Part shown: positions 17,478-27,596 of the stretch, in pieces
Layout of the letters: each line of letters starts with the position of its first letter
Position numbering within the stretch: position 1 is the first letter of the stretch
Source of the DNA: Streptomyces cathayae
GTDB taxonomy: Bacteria; Actinomycetota; Actinomycetes; Streptomycetales; Streptomycetaceae
Direction: 5' to 3'
DNA: 64,000 nt
NCBI RefSeq assembly: GCF_029760955.1
Contig: NZ_CP121682.1
Span: 7,024,501-7,088,500, forward strand
Notes under the pieces: generated by a model
What the model was told of the DNA's origin: nothing
Seen by the model: the letters and a program-made list of their open reading frames with translations, nothing else
Database searches by the model: none
Made by a program: the position numbers and the translations under genes

Positions 17478-18194
17478 GTGAGCACACCAGACGCAACGCC
17501 CCCCGCCCCCGCGAAGGCCCCGGCCAAGGACCCCTGGGACCTGCCCGACGTCTCCGGGCTCGTGGTCGGTGTGCTCGGCGGCACCGGACCGCAGGGCAGG
17601 GGCCTCGCGTACCGGCTCGCCCAGGCCGGCCAGAAGGTGATCATCGGCTCGCGCGCCGCCGAGCGCGCGCGGGCGGCCGCCGAGGAACTCGGGTACGGCG
17701 TCGAGGGCGCCGACAACGCCGAGACCGCCCGCCGCAGCGACATCGTGATCGTCGCCGTGCCGTGGGACGGCCACGGCACGACCCTGGAGTCCCTGCGCGG
17801 GGAACTGGCCGGCAAGCTCGTCGTCGACTGCGTCAACCCGCTCGGCTTCGACAAGCAGGGCGCCTACGCGCTCAAGCCCGAGGAGGGCAGCGCCGCCGAG
17901 CAGGCCGCGGCCCTGCTGCCGGACTCCCGGGTCACCGCGGCCTTCCACCACCTGTCCGCGGTACTGCTCCAGGACCCGGAGATCGACCGGATCGACACCG
18001 ACGTGATGGTGCTCGGCGAGGTCCGCGCCGACGTGGAGATCGTGCAGGCGCTGGCCGGGCGGATCCCGGGCATGCGGGGCGTCTTCGCCGGGCGGCTGCG
18101 AGGCGCCCACCAGGTGGAGGCGCTGGTCGCCAACCTGATCTCCGTCAACCGCCGCTACAAGGCACACGCCGGGCTCCGCGTCACGGACGTATGA
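17478..18194 (+). CDS. npdG: NADPH-dependent F420 reductase
   Basis: The 238-residue protein matches F420H2:NADP+ oxidoreductase (Fno/NpdG): the dinucleotide motif GVLGGTGPQGRGLA at residues 31-44, GSRAAERARAAAEEL, and the family signatures VDCVNPLGFDKQG and AAFHHLSAVLL. It reduces coenzyme F420 with NADPH (or the reverse), so some enzyme of the pathway probably uses F420H2. GTG 17478 is preceded by AAGGAGGA. A 25-residue Ala/Pro-rich N-terminal extension precedes the Rossmann fold. No F420-dependent partner is visible in the window; it may lie elsewhere. It is the last gene of region A and is followed by a strong terminator. Confidence 0.92.
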   Translation: MSTPDATPPAPAKAPAKDPWDLPDVSGLVVGVLGGTGPQGRGLAYRLAQAGQKVIIGSRAAERARAAAEELGYGVEGADNAETARRSDIVIVAVPWDGHGTTLESLRGELAGKLVVDCVNPLGFDKQGAYALKPEEGSAAEQAAALLPDSRVTAAFHHLSAVLLQDPEIDRIDTDVMVLGEVRADVEIVQALAGRIPGMRGVFAGRLRGAHQVEALVANLISVNRRYKAHAGLRVTDV

Positions 18195-18198
18195 CATC

Positions 18199-18226
18199 CC
18201 GGGCGGCCCCGCACCGGGCCGCCCGG
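18199..18226 (+). terminator. Terminator of the F420 reductase unit
   Basis: CCGGGCGGCCC pairs perfectly with GGGCCGCCCGG around CGCACC, five bases after the stop codon. Confidence 0.75.
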
Positions 18227-18319
18227 AAGACGCGCCCAGGCCCCGCGATCCGGCTGTCCAGGCCGCGGGAGCGCTCCGGCCATCGGGGCGCCCCGGCCAC
18301 CGGAGCGGCGGCGGACCCC

Positions 18320-18486
18320 AGGTGCCTGGTCTTCTCCGGTTCGTTGATCGGGTGGGGGAGCGGTCGGAGCGGCGCGGCTCGGCCCAGGGCTCGGTGCGGG
18401 CGATGCTCGTTGTAGAAGGTTCCGAACCCGCGGAGCGCGTGGAGGAGGTGGCCGACGCTGCTCGAGGAGGACCTGGCCGCTGTCAC
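18320..18486 (-). mobile_element. IS transposase (integrase core) C-terminal remnant
   Basis: The minus-strand frame encodes GFGTFYNEHRPHRALGRAAP followed by LRPLPHPINEPEK. 'FYNEHRPHRAL' is the hallmark C-terminal end of integrase-core (rve) transposases of IS3/IS481-type elements. Only the last 40 or so codons remain; no DDE core, inverted repeats or target duplication are visible. It marks an old insertion at the border between the catabolic cluster and the stress island, and its 5' side coincides with the truncated end of a CBS-domain gene. Confidence 0.65.
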
Positions 18487-18884
18487 GGAACTCCGGCCTC
18501 GGGCAGCAGGTCGGCCCCGGAGACGACACCGGTCACCTGGCCCTCGCTGTCCACCACGGGTACTGAGCCCAGGTGTTCGCGGGAGAGGGTGCGGGCGACG
18601 TCCGGAAACGGTGTGTCGCCGGTGACCGGGACGGTCGGGACGGCCATGACGTCGCGCACACGTGGTGCCTGCGGTGCCCGGTCGCGGTTCTGTGGCTGAG
18701 TGGGGGCCGGGGTCGGTGCTGCCGGAGACGCCCTCGCTCTCGCCTCCGACGCCGAGACGGAGGCGAGAGCACCGGGACAGCGTCGCAGCAGATCCTGGCG
18801 GTGCTCTTCCTCCGGTGTCCAGGAGCGGCGCGGAACGGCGTGACGGGCTTCTCGCGCGGCGGCTCGACGTTCGTGGTCACTCAC
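18483..18884 (-). CDS. Truncated CBS domain protein
   Basis: The 133-residue product has a disordered N-terminal half (60-80 residues) and then half of a CBS pair: RVRDVMAVPTVPVTGDTPFPDVARTL and LGSVPVVDSEGQVTGVVSGADLLPEA, after which the frame stops within three residues. CBS stress proteins normally carry two such motifs and often a BON domain (see the intact gene at 29269). GTG 18884 has GGGAGG six bases upstream. The loss of the second half coincides with the transposase remnant, so I read it as IS-truncated and probably non-functional. Confidence 0.6.
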   Translation of the reverse strand: MSDHERRAAAREARHAVPRRSWTPEEEHRQDLLRRCPGALASVSASEARARASPAAPTPAPTQPQNRDRAPQAPRVRDVMAVPTVPVTGDTPFPDVARTLSREHLGSVPVVDSEGQVTGVVSGADLLPEAGVP

Positions 18885-19035
18885 CGCAACCTCCCGACGG
18901 AGCAGTCGGTCTTCCACGCGGCCCGTGTCACATTGATCCCGGGCTCATGCCCTGTGCCCTGCAGCGACCCACACAGCGCGACAGCGCCGACATGAGAGCG
19001 GAAACTTGGAACAGGGCCGGACGTGAGGGGAGCCC

Positions 19036-19527
19036 ATGGCGGGATTCCGGGATTTCCTGACGCGTTTTCGCCGTCGGGTGCCGCCTGGCCGTGCGGCACC
19101 CGGGGGTGTGCCCGCGGATCGTTCAGCAGAGGCCGCCGCCGAACTGCAGTCGCCGTTGGTGCTACTGGAGCAGGCGGAGGCCGAGGCGCGGGCCGTGCGT
19201 GAGCGGGCCGCCCGGGACGCTGCGAGAGTGCGGGCCGAGGCCGCGCGGCAGGCCGAGGAGATCGTGGAGCAGGCACGTGCTCGCGCCCACGAGGTGCGGG
19301 CGGAGGCCGCCGTCCGGGCACACCGCTCCGCCGAGGCCGAGGCGGCCGTGCTTTTGAGCGACGCCGAGCAGGAGGCGGCACGCGTACGCCGGCGGGCTGC
19401 GGCACGCACACCCGCTCTTGTGAACCGCGTGGCCGCACTCGTCATCGAGGAACTCGGCACCGGGGAAGACGTCCCCTCTCCGATACTCACCCGGGACGGG
19501 CAGCCCGGGGAAAGGGGCCCGACGTGA
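19036..19527 (+). CDS. V/A-type ATPase peripheral stalk subunit (G/H-like)
   Basis: The 163-residue protein is almost wholly a coiled coil (residues 40-130: repeated EAEARAVRERAARDAARV type heptads), typical of subunit G/H, which pairs with subunit E in the peripheral stalk of V/A-ATPases. The N-terminus carries a basic MAGFRDFLTRFRRR segment that could contact the membrane or subunit I. ATG 19036 follows AGGGGAGCCC. It is the first gene of a nine-gene operon, and its stop overlaps the next start by GTGA. The call rests on coiled coil and position rather than a specific motif. Confidence 0.75.
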   Translation: MAGFRDFLTRFRRRVPPGRAAPGGVPADRSAEAAAELQSPLVLLEQAEAEARAVRERAARDAARVRAEAARQAEEIVEQARARAHEVRAEAAVRAHRSAEAEAAVLLSDAEQEAARVRRRAAARTPALVNRVAALVIEELGTGEDVPSPILTRDGQPGERGPT

Positions 19528-20442
19528 GTGCCGGATGGGTGGCCGGGACCACGCGGGCCCGGACCATGCGGTCGCGATGCCTCGGCGCGACCGGACTCCG
19601 GGAGGTGGCCTCCGCCCCGACGCTCGACGCCGCGCTGCGCTACCTGGGAGGCACGGCCTACCGGCGCGACCTCGCTCCCGGGATGTCGCTCGCCGAGGCC
19701 CAGCAGGCAGTCGCGGCAACACTGCTGTGGCACCTGCGTGTCCTCGCGGGCTGGCAGCCACGCGGCGGCGCGGCGGTGATCCGAGTGCTGGCGGCAGGGT
19801 TCGAGATCTCCAACACCGAGGAGCATCTCCGCAGCATGTCCGGAGCGGTTCCCGCGCGGTCCCACCTGCCCTACGTCCTCGGCGCGCTGGCGACAGCGTG
19901 GCCCCGGCTGGCCCGGACCGGAGCGCCGGACGCGCTCAGGGCCGAACTGGCCACCTCCGTCTGGGGCGACCCCGGCGCCGACACGTCGGCCGCGGTAGCC
20001 ACCGGGATGCGGGTCTCCGCCGCGGTGCGTACCGCTGACTCCGTACCCGAGGCCGCCCGTTGGGCAGCGGGACGGCTCGCTCTGCTGATCGCGCGCGAGG
20101 TGTTCCTCGTCGGCCGCCCGCTGACCGGACCCTCTGCCCGGACGGCCACCCGGCTGCTCGGGCGGGCGGCGGTTGCGGCTTCCTCGTTCGCCGGCTTCCA
20201 GCGGCGGCTGCCGGAGCCCGCGCGCTGGGCACTGGACGGGCTCGACGCCGCTGAGGACCTGTGGCGGGCGGAGACCCGGTGGTGGGAACGGCTCGCTCGG
20301 GACGGCTCCGAGCTGCTGCGCGCATCTCGCCCCGGCTCCGGGCCGGTGGTGGGCGCGGTCGCGGTGCTGTCCACGGACGCCTGGAGGGCACGCGGGGCAT
20401 TGGAGCTGGCCGCGCGGGGCGGCGGATCGCCGGAGGCGCCCG

Positions 20443-20456
<14 letters not shown>
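19524..20456 (+). CDS. ntpC: V/A-type ATPase subunit C (d-type, central axis)
   Basis: The 310-residue all-helical protein fits the AC39/subunit C family, the funnel that couples the central rotor (subunits D and F) to the proteolipid ring: ARTMRSRCLGATGLREVASAPTL near the N-terminus, an internal EISNTEEHLRSM segment comparable to the 'D..NL..ilR' element, and three repeated helical bundles. It is poorly conserved overall, as is usual for actinobacterial copies. GTG 19524 overlaps the upstream stop (GTGA), implying translational coupling. The C-terminus (from about 290) is a short Gly/Ala-rich tail. Confidence 0.75.
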
Positions 20457-22262
<1,806 letters not shown>

Positions 22263-22263
22263 C

Positions 22264-22485
22264 ATGGGACGCGTGGCCGCCCTAGGCGAACAGGTGCGGG
22301 TGGCCGGATTCGCGCTGGCCGGAGTCACCGTGCTCCTCGCGGAGGGGCCGGACGCCGTGCGGGCGGCGTGGCGGACCCTTCCCAAGGACGTGGAGCTGGT
22401 GATCCTCACCCCGGCGGCGGCCGCCGCGCTCGGCCCGGAGCCGTCGGAGGCCACCGCGCCGCTGTCTGCGGTGATGCCACCGTGA
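22264..22485 (+). CDS. V/A-type ATPase subunit F, short
   Basis: A 73-residue protein matching subunit F: GEQVRVAGFALAGVTVLLAEGPDAVRAAW corresponds to the 'D.d...GFrL.Gi' opening of this rotor subunit, followed by VELVILTPAAAAAL in the beta strand. Usual length is about 100 residues, so the C-terminal helix that contacts the A/B hexamer is reduced. It lies one base after the subunit K stop and overlaps subunit E by GTGA. Confidence 0.75.
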   Translation: MGRVAALGEQVRVAGFALAGVTVLLAEGPDAVRAAWRTLPKDVELVILTPAAAAALGPEPSEATAPLSAVMPP

Positions 22486-23009
22486 AGGCACCCGTCCCGG
22501 GCCGGGTCGAGAGCGCACTCGAACCGGTCCGTGCCGAGCTGCTGCGGGCCGCCCGGGCAGAGGCCGCCGACCTGCTGGCCCGAGCCGACCGGGACGCCAC
22601 GGCGCTCCTCGAACACGCCCGCGCCGAGGCCCGCGCCCTGCTGGAGGACGCCCACCGCGAGGGGGAGGCCCAGGGGGCCGCTGCCGGGCGGGTCATCCGC
22701 GCGCGGGCCCGGCGAACGGCGCGGGCGCGTGAACTGGCCGCCCGCAGGGAGACGTACGAGGAACTGGGCCGCCGTGCCACCGCCCACGTCCGGGAGCTGC
22801 GGCACACGGCCGACTATCCGTTGCTGCTGGAGCGGCTGACCCGGCACGCGCGCCGGCTCCTGGGACCGGACGCCGAGACGGCCGTGCACTCCGGCGGAGG
22901 CCTGGTCGCCCACGCCGCAGGCCGGCGGGTCGACTGCACCCTCGATGCCCTGGCCGCGCGGGCGCTGGACCGGCTCGGAGCGGAGGTGGAGAGCTTGTGG
23001 ACGCCGTGA
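22482..23009 (+). CDS. ntpE: V/A-type ATPase subunit E (peripheral stalk)
   Basis: The 175-residue protein has an N-terminal helix-rich stretch (residues 10-95: ELLRAARAEAADLLARADRD and similar) and a C-terminal globular part with HSGGGLVAHAAGRRVDCTLDALAARAL, equivalent to the 'GG...d.......N.f..Rl' end of subunit E. It forms the peripheral stalk with the coiled-coil subunit at 19036. GTG 22482 overlaps the stop of subunit F; its own end overlaps the start of subunit A by 13 bases. Confidence 0.8.
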   Translation: MKAPVPGRVESALEPVRAELLRAARAEAADLLARADRDATALLEHARAEARALLEDAHREGEAQGAAAGRVIRARARRTARARELAARRETYEELGRRATAHVRELRHTADYPLLLERLTRHARRLLGPDAETAVHSGGGLVAHAAGRRVDCTLDALAARALDRLGAEVESLWTP

Positions 23010-24730
23010 ACGCCGACCCCGCCGCGCGGATTCTGCGGGTGGCCGGACCGCTGGTCGAGGCGGAGTACACCGACGGCACGGCGATGCACGACCTGGTCTT
23101 CCTCGGCGAGGCGGGGCTGCCCGGCGAGGTGGTCGCGATCAGCGGTGGCGTCGTCACCGTCCAGGTGTACGAGTACACGGGTGGGCTCGCCCCCGGAGAC
23201 CTCGCACGGCCGGGCACGGGGCCGCTTTCCGCACAGCTCGGTCCCGGGCTGCTCGGAGGCGTCTTCGACGGCTTGCTCCGGCCGCTCTCCGGTGCGGGCG
23301 ACTGGCTGGCCCCCGGCACGAACCGGTCCGCCGGTGAGGAGCGCGCCTGGCCGTTCGTCCCCGGTGTGGAGCAAGGGGCACGGGTCGCGGAGGGCGAGGC
23401 GCTGGGGGAGGTGCGAGGAACGGGGCCGGTCCGCGTGCGGGTACTCGTACCGCCGGGCGTCGCGGGCGTGGTGGAGCGGATCGCGCCGGAGGGAACCCGT
23501 CCGCAGGACGCGGTCGTGGCCCGGGTCGACGGCACCGACGTACGCATCGGTGCCACCTGGCCCGTACGCCGTCCGCGGCCCGTACGTGAGCGCGGGGGAG
23601 AGCCGGAGGCCCTGAGCACCGGGCAGCGCGTGATCGACCTGCTCTTTCCCGTCGCCCGCGGTGGCACGGTCGCCGTCCCCGGCGGCTTCGGCACCGGGAA
23701 GACCGTGCTGCTGCAGCAGATCGCCAAGTGGTGCGACGCCGACGTGATCGTCTACGTGGGCTGCGGTGAGCGCGGCAACGAGATGGCGGACGTCATCGCC
23801 GAGCTTCCCGAACTGGAGGACCCCCGGACCGGCGGACGGCTCGCCGACCGGACCGTGACCATCGCCAACACCTCCAACATGCCGATGATGGCCCGTGAGG
23901 CGAGTATCCACACCGGGACCACGGTCGCCGAGTACTTCCGGGACATGGGGCTCGACGTCGTGGTCATCGCCGACTCGACCTCGCGGTGGGCCGAGGCGCT
24001 GAGAGAGTTCGCCTCCCGGACCGGCGCGCTGCCCGCCGAGGAGGGGTATCCGGCAGGGCTGGCCTCGGCGATCGCCGCGTTCTACGAGCGTGCGGGAGCC
24101 GTGACCACACTCGGCGGCGAACGCGGCTCGATCACCGTGATCGGCGCGGTCTCCCCGCCGGGCGGTGACACGACCGAACCGGTCACCGCCCACACCGAGC
24201 GGTTCGTGCGCTGTCTGTGGTCACTGGACCGCGACCTCGCCTACGCCCGGCACTACCCGGCCCTGTCCTGGTCGGGATCGTTCTCCCGCGACGCGGCGGC
24301 CCTCACCGCCCGGCAGGCGGCGGACGACCCGGCCTGGCCCGCGCGGCGCGCACGCGTGGCCGCCCTGCTCGCAGAGGCGGACCGGCTGGCCGCTCTCGTC
24401 GATCTGATCGGCATCACCGCACTGCCCGACCGGGAACGTGTCGGCGTCCTCGCCGGACGGCTCGTCCGCGAGGGCCTCCTCCAGCAGAGCGCCCTGTCGG
24501 CCGAGGACGCCCACTGCGGCGCCGACAAGACCGCCGCACTGGTCGACGCGGTGCTCGCGGTGGTCGACCGGTGCCGGGAACTCGTCGACTCCGGTACCCC
24601 CGCGGCCGTCCTCGAGGACGTGGACTTCGGTCCGGTGCTCCGAGCACGCGAGGAGGTCGGCCCGCACGACACCGAGGGCGTGCGGGCACGACGGGACGCC
24701 CTGCTCACCCGGCTGCGGGAGGTGCGGTGA
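22997..24730 (+). CDS. ntpA: V/A-type ATPase catalytic subunit A
   Basis: At 577 residues it has the normal length for catalytic subunit A. The P-loop is PGGFGTGKTV near residues 228-237 and the catalytic base lies in VGCGERGNEMADV near residue 257; the A-specific insertion (GPLSAQLGPGLLGGVFDGL) and the nucleotide-site SPPGGDTTEPV are also present. These residues suggest an active ATPase/synthase. GTG 22997 is the most suitable start and overlaps subunit E. This is the clearest proof that a V/A-type rather than an F-type enzyme is encoded. Confidence 0.96.
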   Translation: MDAVNADPAARILRVAGPLVEAEYTDGTAMHDLVFLGEAGLPGEVVAISGGVVTVQVYEYTGGLAPGDLARPGTGPLSAQLGPGLLGGVFDGLLRPLSGAGDWLAPGTNRSAGEERAWPFVPGVEQGARVAEGEALGEVRGTGPVRVRVLVPPGVAGVVERIAPEGTRPQDAVVARVDGTDVRIGATWPVRRPRPVRERGGEPEALSTGQRVIDLLFPVARGGTVAVPGGFGTGKTVLLQQIAKWCDADVIVYVGCGERGNEMADVIAELPELEDPRTGGRLADRTVTIANTSNMPMMAREASIHTGTTVAEYFRDMGLDVVVIADSTSRWAEALREFASRTGALPAEEGYPAGLASAIAAFYERAGAVTTLGGERGSITVIGAVSPPGGDTTEPVTAHTERFVRCLWSLDRDLAYARHYPALSWSGSFSRDAAALTARQAADDPAWPARRARVAALLAEADRLAALVDLIGITALPDRERVGVLAGRLVREGLLQQSALSAEDAHCGADKTAALVDAVLAVVDRCRELVDSGTPAAVLEDVDFGPVLRAREEVGPHDTEGVRARRDALLTRLREVR

Positions 24731-24760
24731 CATGAGCCTCGGGGACGGAGGTGACCGGCC

Positions 24761-26197
24761 GTGACCCTGTGGGGCGATGTCGAGTACACGTCCGTCCGTG
24801 AACTGCGCGGTCCGCTCGCCGTCCTCGAAGGGGTCGAAGGCGTCGGCTACGACGAGTTCGCCCGGATCACGCTGGAGACCGGCGAACAGCGGCACGGACT
24901 CGTCCTGGAAGTGGACCGGGACCTCGCCGTGGTGCAGGTCTTGGAGGACACCACCGGCATGGACCCGCGAGGCACCCGCGTGGCTTTCACCGGAGGACCG
25001 CTGCGCATTCCGGTCGGTCCCGCCTGGCTGGGCCGGGTCTGCAACGGGCGCGGCGAGCCGGTCGACGGAGGGCCTCCGGTCTTCGGACGGGCCAGCGCCC
25101 CCGTGGGCGGCAACCCCCTCAATCCCGTACGACGGGAGCCTCCGTCCGAGCCGGTCCTCACCGGTGTCGGCGTGGTCGACGCGCTGACCACACTGGTGCG
25201 CGGGCAGAAACTCCCGGTGTTCTCCGCCGCCGGACTGCCCCATCTGGAACTGGCGGCCCAGATCGCGGCCCAGGCCACCGCCGGCGGTGAGCCGTTCAGC
25301 GTGGTCTTCGCCGGCATGGGACTCACCCACCCGGACGCCTCCTTCGTCCGGGACGCACTGGAGGAGCGCTCCGCCACCGGCGACCTCGTGCTGCTGCTCA
25401 ACACCGCCGACGACCCCGTCATCGAACGGATCCTCACCCCGCGCCTCGCCCTGACGGTCGCCGAGGACCTCGCCTTCACCGGCGGGCGGCACGTCCTCGT
25501 CGTCATGACCGACATGACCAGCTACGCGGAGGCCCTGCGGGAGGTCTCGGCGGCGCGCGGCGAGGTCCCGGCCCGTCGCGCCTACCCCGGTTACCTCTAC
25601 AGCGACCTCGCCTCTCTCTACGAGCGCTGCGGCCGACTCCGCGGAAGGACCGGCTCGGTGACCGTCCTGCCCGTCCTGACCATGCCCGCCGGTGACATCA
25701 CCCACCCCGTTCCGGACCTGACCGGCTACATCACCGAGGGACAGATCGTCCTCTCCCGCGAAACGCACGCCCTGGGCGTGTATCCGCCCGTGGACGCCCT
25801 CTCCTCACTGTCCCGTCTGATGCGCAAGGGGGCCGGACCGGGCCGCACCCGCGCCGACCACCTCGACGTCGCCGCGCAACTCCTGGCAGCACTCGCCCGG
25901 GCCCGGCAGGTCCGTGAACTCGCCGACCTGGTCGGCCGACCGGCGCTGAGCCCGGCCGACCGCCGCCATCTGGTCTTCGAGGAGGCATTCCTGCGCGGTT
26001 TCGTGAACCAGCCGAGCGACGCGTCGCGATCTCTGGAGCAGACACTGGAGGACGCCTGGCAGGCGCTGTTGACGCTGCCGCGCGGCCAGCTCTCCATGCT
26101 GCCCGCCGCCCTGCTCGACGAACACGGCGCGCGGGAGGCCCCGGAAGACCAGGACGAAGTGTCCGACCTGCCCGGGGAAGAAGGGACGCCTCCATGA
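24761..26197 (+). CDS. ntpB: V/A-type ATPase subunit B (non-catalytic)
   Basis: The 478-residue protein carries the subunit B signatures: EYTSVRELRGPLAVLEGVEGVGYDE, LGRVCNGRGEPVDGGPP, LTGVGVVDALTTLVRGQKLPVFSAAGLPH and MTDMTSYAEALREVSAARGEVP, plus PAGDITHPVPDLTGYITEGQ. It lacks the P-loop lysine, as expected for the regulatory subunit that alternates with A. GTG 24761 follows a GGAGG-containing 30-bp gap after subunit A. The C-terminal tail is acidic (EDQDEVSDLPGEEG) and overlaps the start of subunit D. Confidence 0.96.
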   Translation: MTLWGDVEYTSVRELRGPLAVLEGVEGVGYDEFARITLETGEQRHGLVLEVDRDLAVVQVLEDTTGMDPRGTRVAFTGGPLRIPVGPAWLGRVCNGRGEPVDGGPPVFGRASAPVGGNPLNPVRREPPSEPVLTGVGVVDALTTLVRGQKLPVFSAAGLPHLELAAQIAAQATAGGEPFSVVFAGMGLTHPDASFVRDALEERSATGDLVLLLNTADDPVIERILTPRLALTVAEDLAFTGGRHVLVVMTDMTSYAEALREVSAARGEVPARRAYPGYLYSDLASLYERCGRLRGRTGSVTVLPVLTMPAGDITHPVPDLTGYITEGQIVLSRETHALGVYPPVDALSSLSRLMRKGAGPGRTRADHLDVAAQLLAALARARQVRELADLVGRPALSPADRRHLVFEEAFLRGFVNQPSDASRSLEQTLEDAWQALLTLPRGQLSMLPAALLDEHGAREAPEDQDEVSDLPGEEGTPP

Positions 26198-26832
26198 CGG
26201 CCCCGCCCCGGATCCCGCCCTCCCGTGCCGGGCGTCTGCACCTGCGGCACCGTCTGACGGTCGCCCGCCGGGGCGCCGACCTCCTCGAACAGAAGCTGCG
26301 CATCCTGCGCGCCCGCCACGAGCACCTGCGCCGCGCGGAGGAGAGCGGTGCCCGCCGCTGGCACGACAGCGCGGAGAAAGCGGACACCTGGCTGCTGAGA
26401 GCAGTCCTGCTCGGTGGCGAATCAGTGCTCGACAGCGCGGCCGCCGGGGTCGGCCCGGCGAGCATCGCGGTCGTCGAAACCGTCACCATGGGGGTTCGTC
26501 ACCCGTCCGAGGTCACCTGCTCCGTGCCCGACCGCACGCCCACCTCGGCCCCGCCCGCCAACACCGCCCTGATCCACGCGGAGACCGCCTTCCGCGAAGC
26601 ACTCCGCGCGGCAGCCGAGTACGCCGGAGCCCGGGCGGCCAGGAGGGTCCTCGAGGCCGAACTGACGCGTACCCGCCGACGCGCCCGAGCCCTGCGACGG
26701 CACTGGATACCCCGCCTCGAGTCAGCGCTCGCCCGCATCGAACTCGCCCTGGAACAGGCCGAGCACGAGGACGCGGTGAGGCGCCGCTGGGCGGCTCGTA
26801 CCCGGGAGGGCGGCGGAGGGGGCGGTGAGTGA
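26194..26832 (+). CDS. ntpD: V/A-type ATPase subunit D (central rotor)
   Basis: The 212-residue protein has the long antiparallel helices of subunit D: an N-terminal RAGRLHLRHRLTVARRGADLLEQKLRIL (family pattern 'L...l..a..g..LL..Kr..L') and a C-terminal ARRVLEAELTRTRRRARALRRHWIPRLE, where 'trRRvNaLe.v.iP' is the usual ending. It is the shaft that rotates inside A3B3. ATG 26194 overlaps the subunit B stop (ATGA). The C-terminus is a Gly-rich run. It closes the operon; no terminator with a good stem is evident after it. Confidence 0.9.
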   Translation: MTAPPRIPPSRAGRLHLRHRLTVARRGADLLEQKLRILRARHEHLRRAEESGARRWHDSAEKADTWLLRAVLLGGESVLDSAAAGVGPASIAVVETVTMGVRHPSEVTCSVPDRTPTSAPPANTALIHAETAFREALRAAAEYAGARAARRVLEAELTRTRRRARALRRHWIPRLESALARIELALEQAEHEDAVRRRWAARTREGGGGGGE

Positions 26833-26963
26833 GGGGAGCCGCGACGGCCGAGCCCGGCTCGCAGGGTCGTCCCCGTTTCCCCACCGTGGTGCCGTCACCG
26901 ACGCAACCCGGTAGGGGCGCCGTATCCGAGCAGGCGGACCGCCCACCGGAACGGAGAAGCGAC

Positions 26964-27050
26964 ATGCACCACCGCACGGTCGCGGAACTCATGACCCGGA
27001 ACGTGGTCCGGGCACCGCGCGAGCTGCCGACCGCTGTCGACACGTCTGCT
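26964..27050 (+). pseudogene. CBS domain protein N-terminal fragment
   Basis: ATG 26964, preceded by CGGAGAAG, opens HRTVAELMTRNVVRAPRELP, the normal beginning of a CBS-domain stress protein (compare 29269). After about 22 codons the similarity ends and the frame runs through unrelated sequence. It looks like a 5' remnant left by a deletion in a decayed zone that reaches to about 28.3 kb. Confidence 0.5.
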
Positions 27051-27120
27051 TCGCGGACATCGAATCCTCCTCGGTCATCGAGGGGTGCACGGCGCCGTGG
27101 GGGGAAGTGGCAGCCGTGGT

Positions 27121-27390
27121 TCAGCCTTTGGCGAGCGGGTCGGAGTGCAGCGTGCTCAGACGACGCCGGTACTCCTCCTCGTCGATCTCCCCCCGGGCCA
27201 GCCGCTCGCGAAGGATGTCCTCCGGGGTGGGTGGGGGCGTGGCGAGGGTGTGGGTGTGTTCATGGGGACTGTTGACGGCTCGGAGGAGCAGCACGACGGC
27301 CGTGATGATCAACGCCCAGAACAGAACCATGCCGACCGACATCGCGAACCAGCCCCAACCGCTGACGCCGTGGCCGTACCAGAACATCAT
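27121..27390 (-). CDS. SHOCT domain small membrane protein
   Basis: The 89-residue protein has one hydrophobic helix (WFAMSVGMVLFWALIITAVV) after a YGHGVSGWGW segment and ends with PEDILRERLARGEIDEEEYRRRLSTL, a textbook SHOCT (short C-terminal) domain. These small proteins are common next to stress and metal genes; their role is unknown, though SHOCT may mediate oligomerisation. The tandem ATGs at 27390/27387 are favoured because AGGTGA lies six bases upstream; the GTG at 27396 is too close to it. A DosR-like palindrome is about 100 bp upstream. Confidence 0.85.
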   Translation of the reverse strand: MMFWYGHGVSGWGWFAMSVGMVLFWALIITAVVLLLRAVNSPHEHTHTLATPPPTPEDILRERLARGEIDEEEYRRRLSTLHSDPLAKG

Positions 27391-27493
27391 CGCCACTCAC
27401 CTGCTTCGGTCTGTCGGCAACCAGGGCCGACCGGGCTCCCGAAGGACTTCCTGCCTTCACCTGCATTGTCCCTCTGCCCGGTGCGGCGCTCCG

Positions 27494-27507
27494 GGGCCGG
27501 ACGGCCC
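27494..27507. promoter_or_regulatory. DosR-like palindrome GGGCC-GGAC-GGCCC
   Basis: A perfect-arm palindrome identical in sequence to the one at 55082, followed directly by AGGACCAGTGGGCC (27508-27521). It lies between the leftward SHOCT gene and a rightward metal-ATPase remnant. Resemblance to DosR/DevR boxes (GGGAC-N4-GTCCC type) is my inference. Confidence 0.45.
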
Positions 27508-27596
27508 AGGACCAGTGGGCCGTTCAGCCCCTATGCGGCAGGGGCGCCCGAGCGCAGGCTGGAGAATGATCCACCGGGGGAGGCCAGAAGCGCCCA

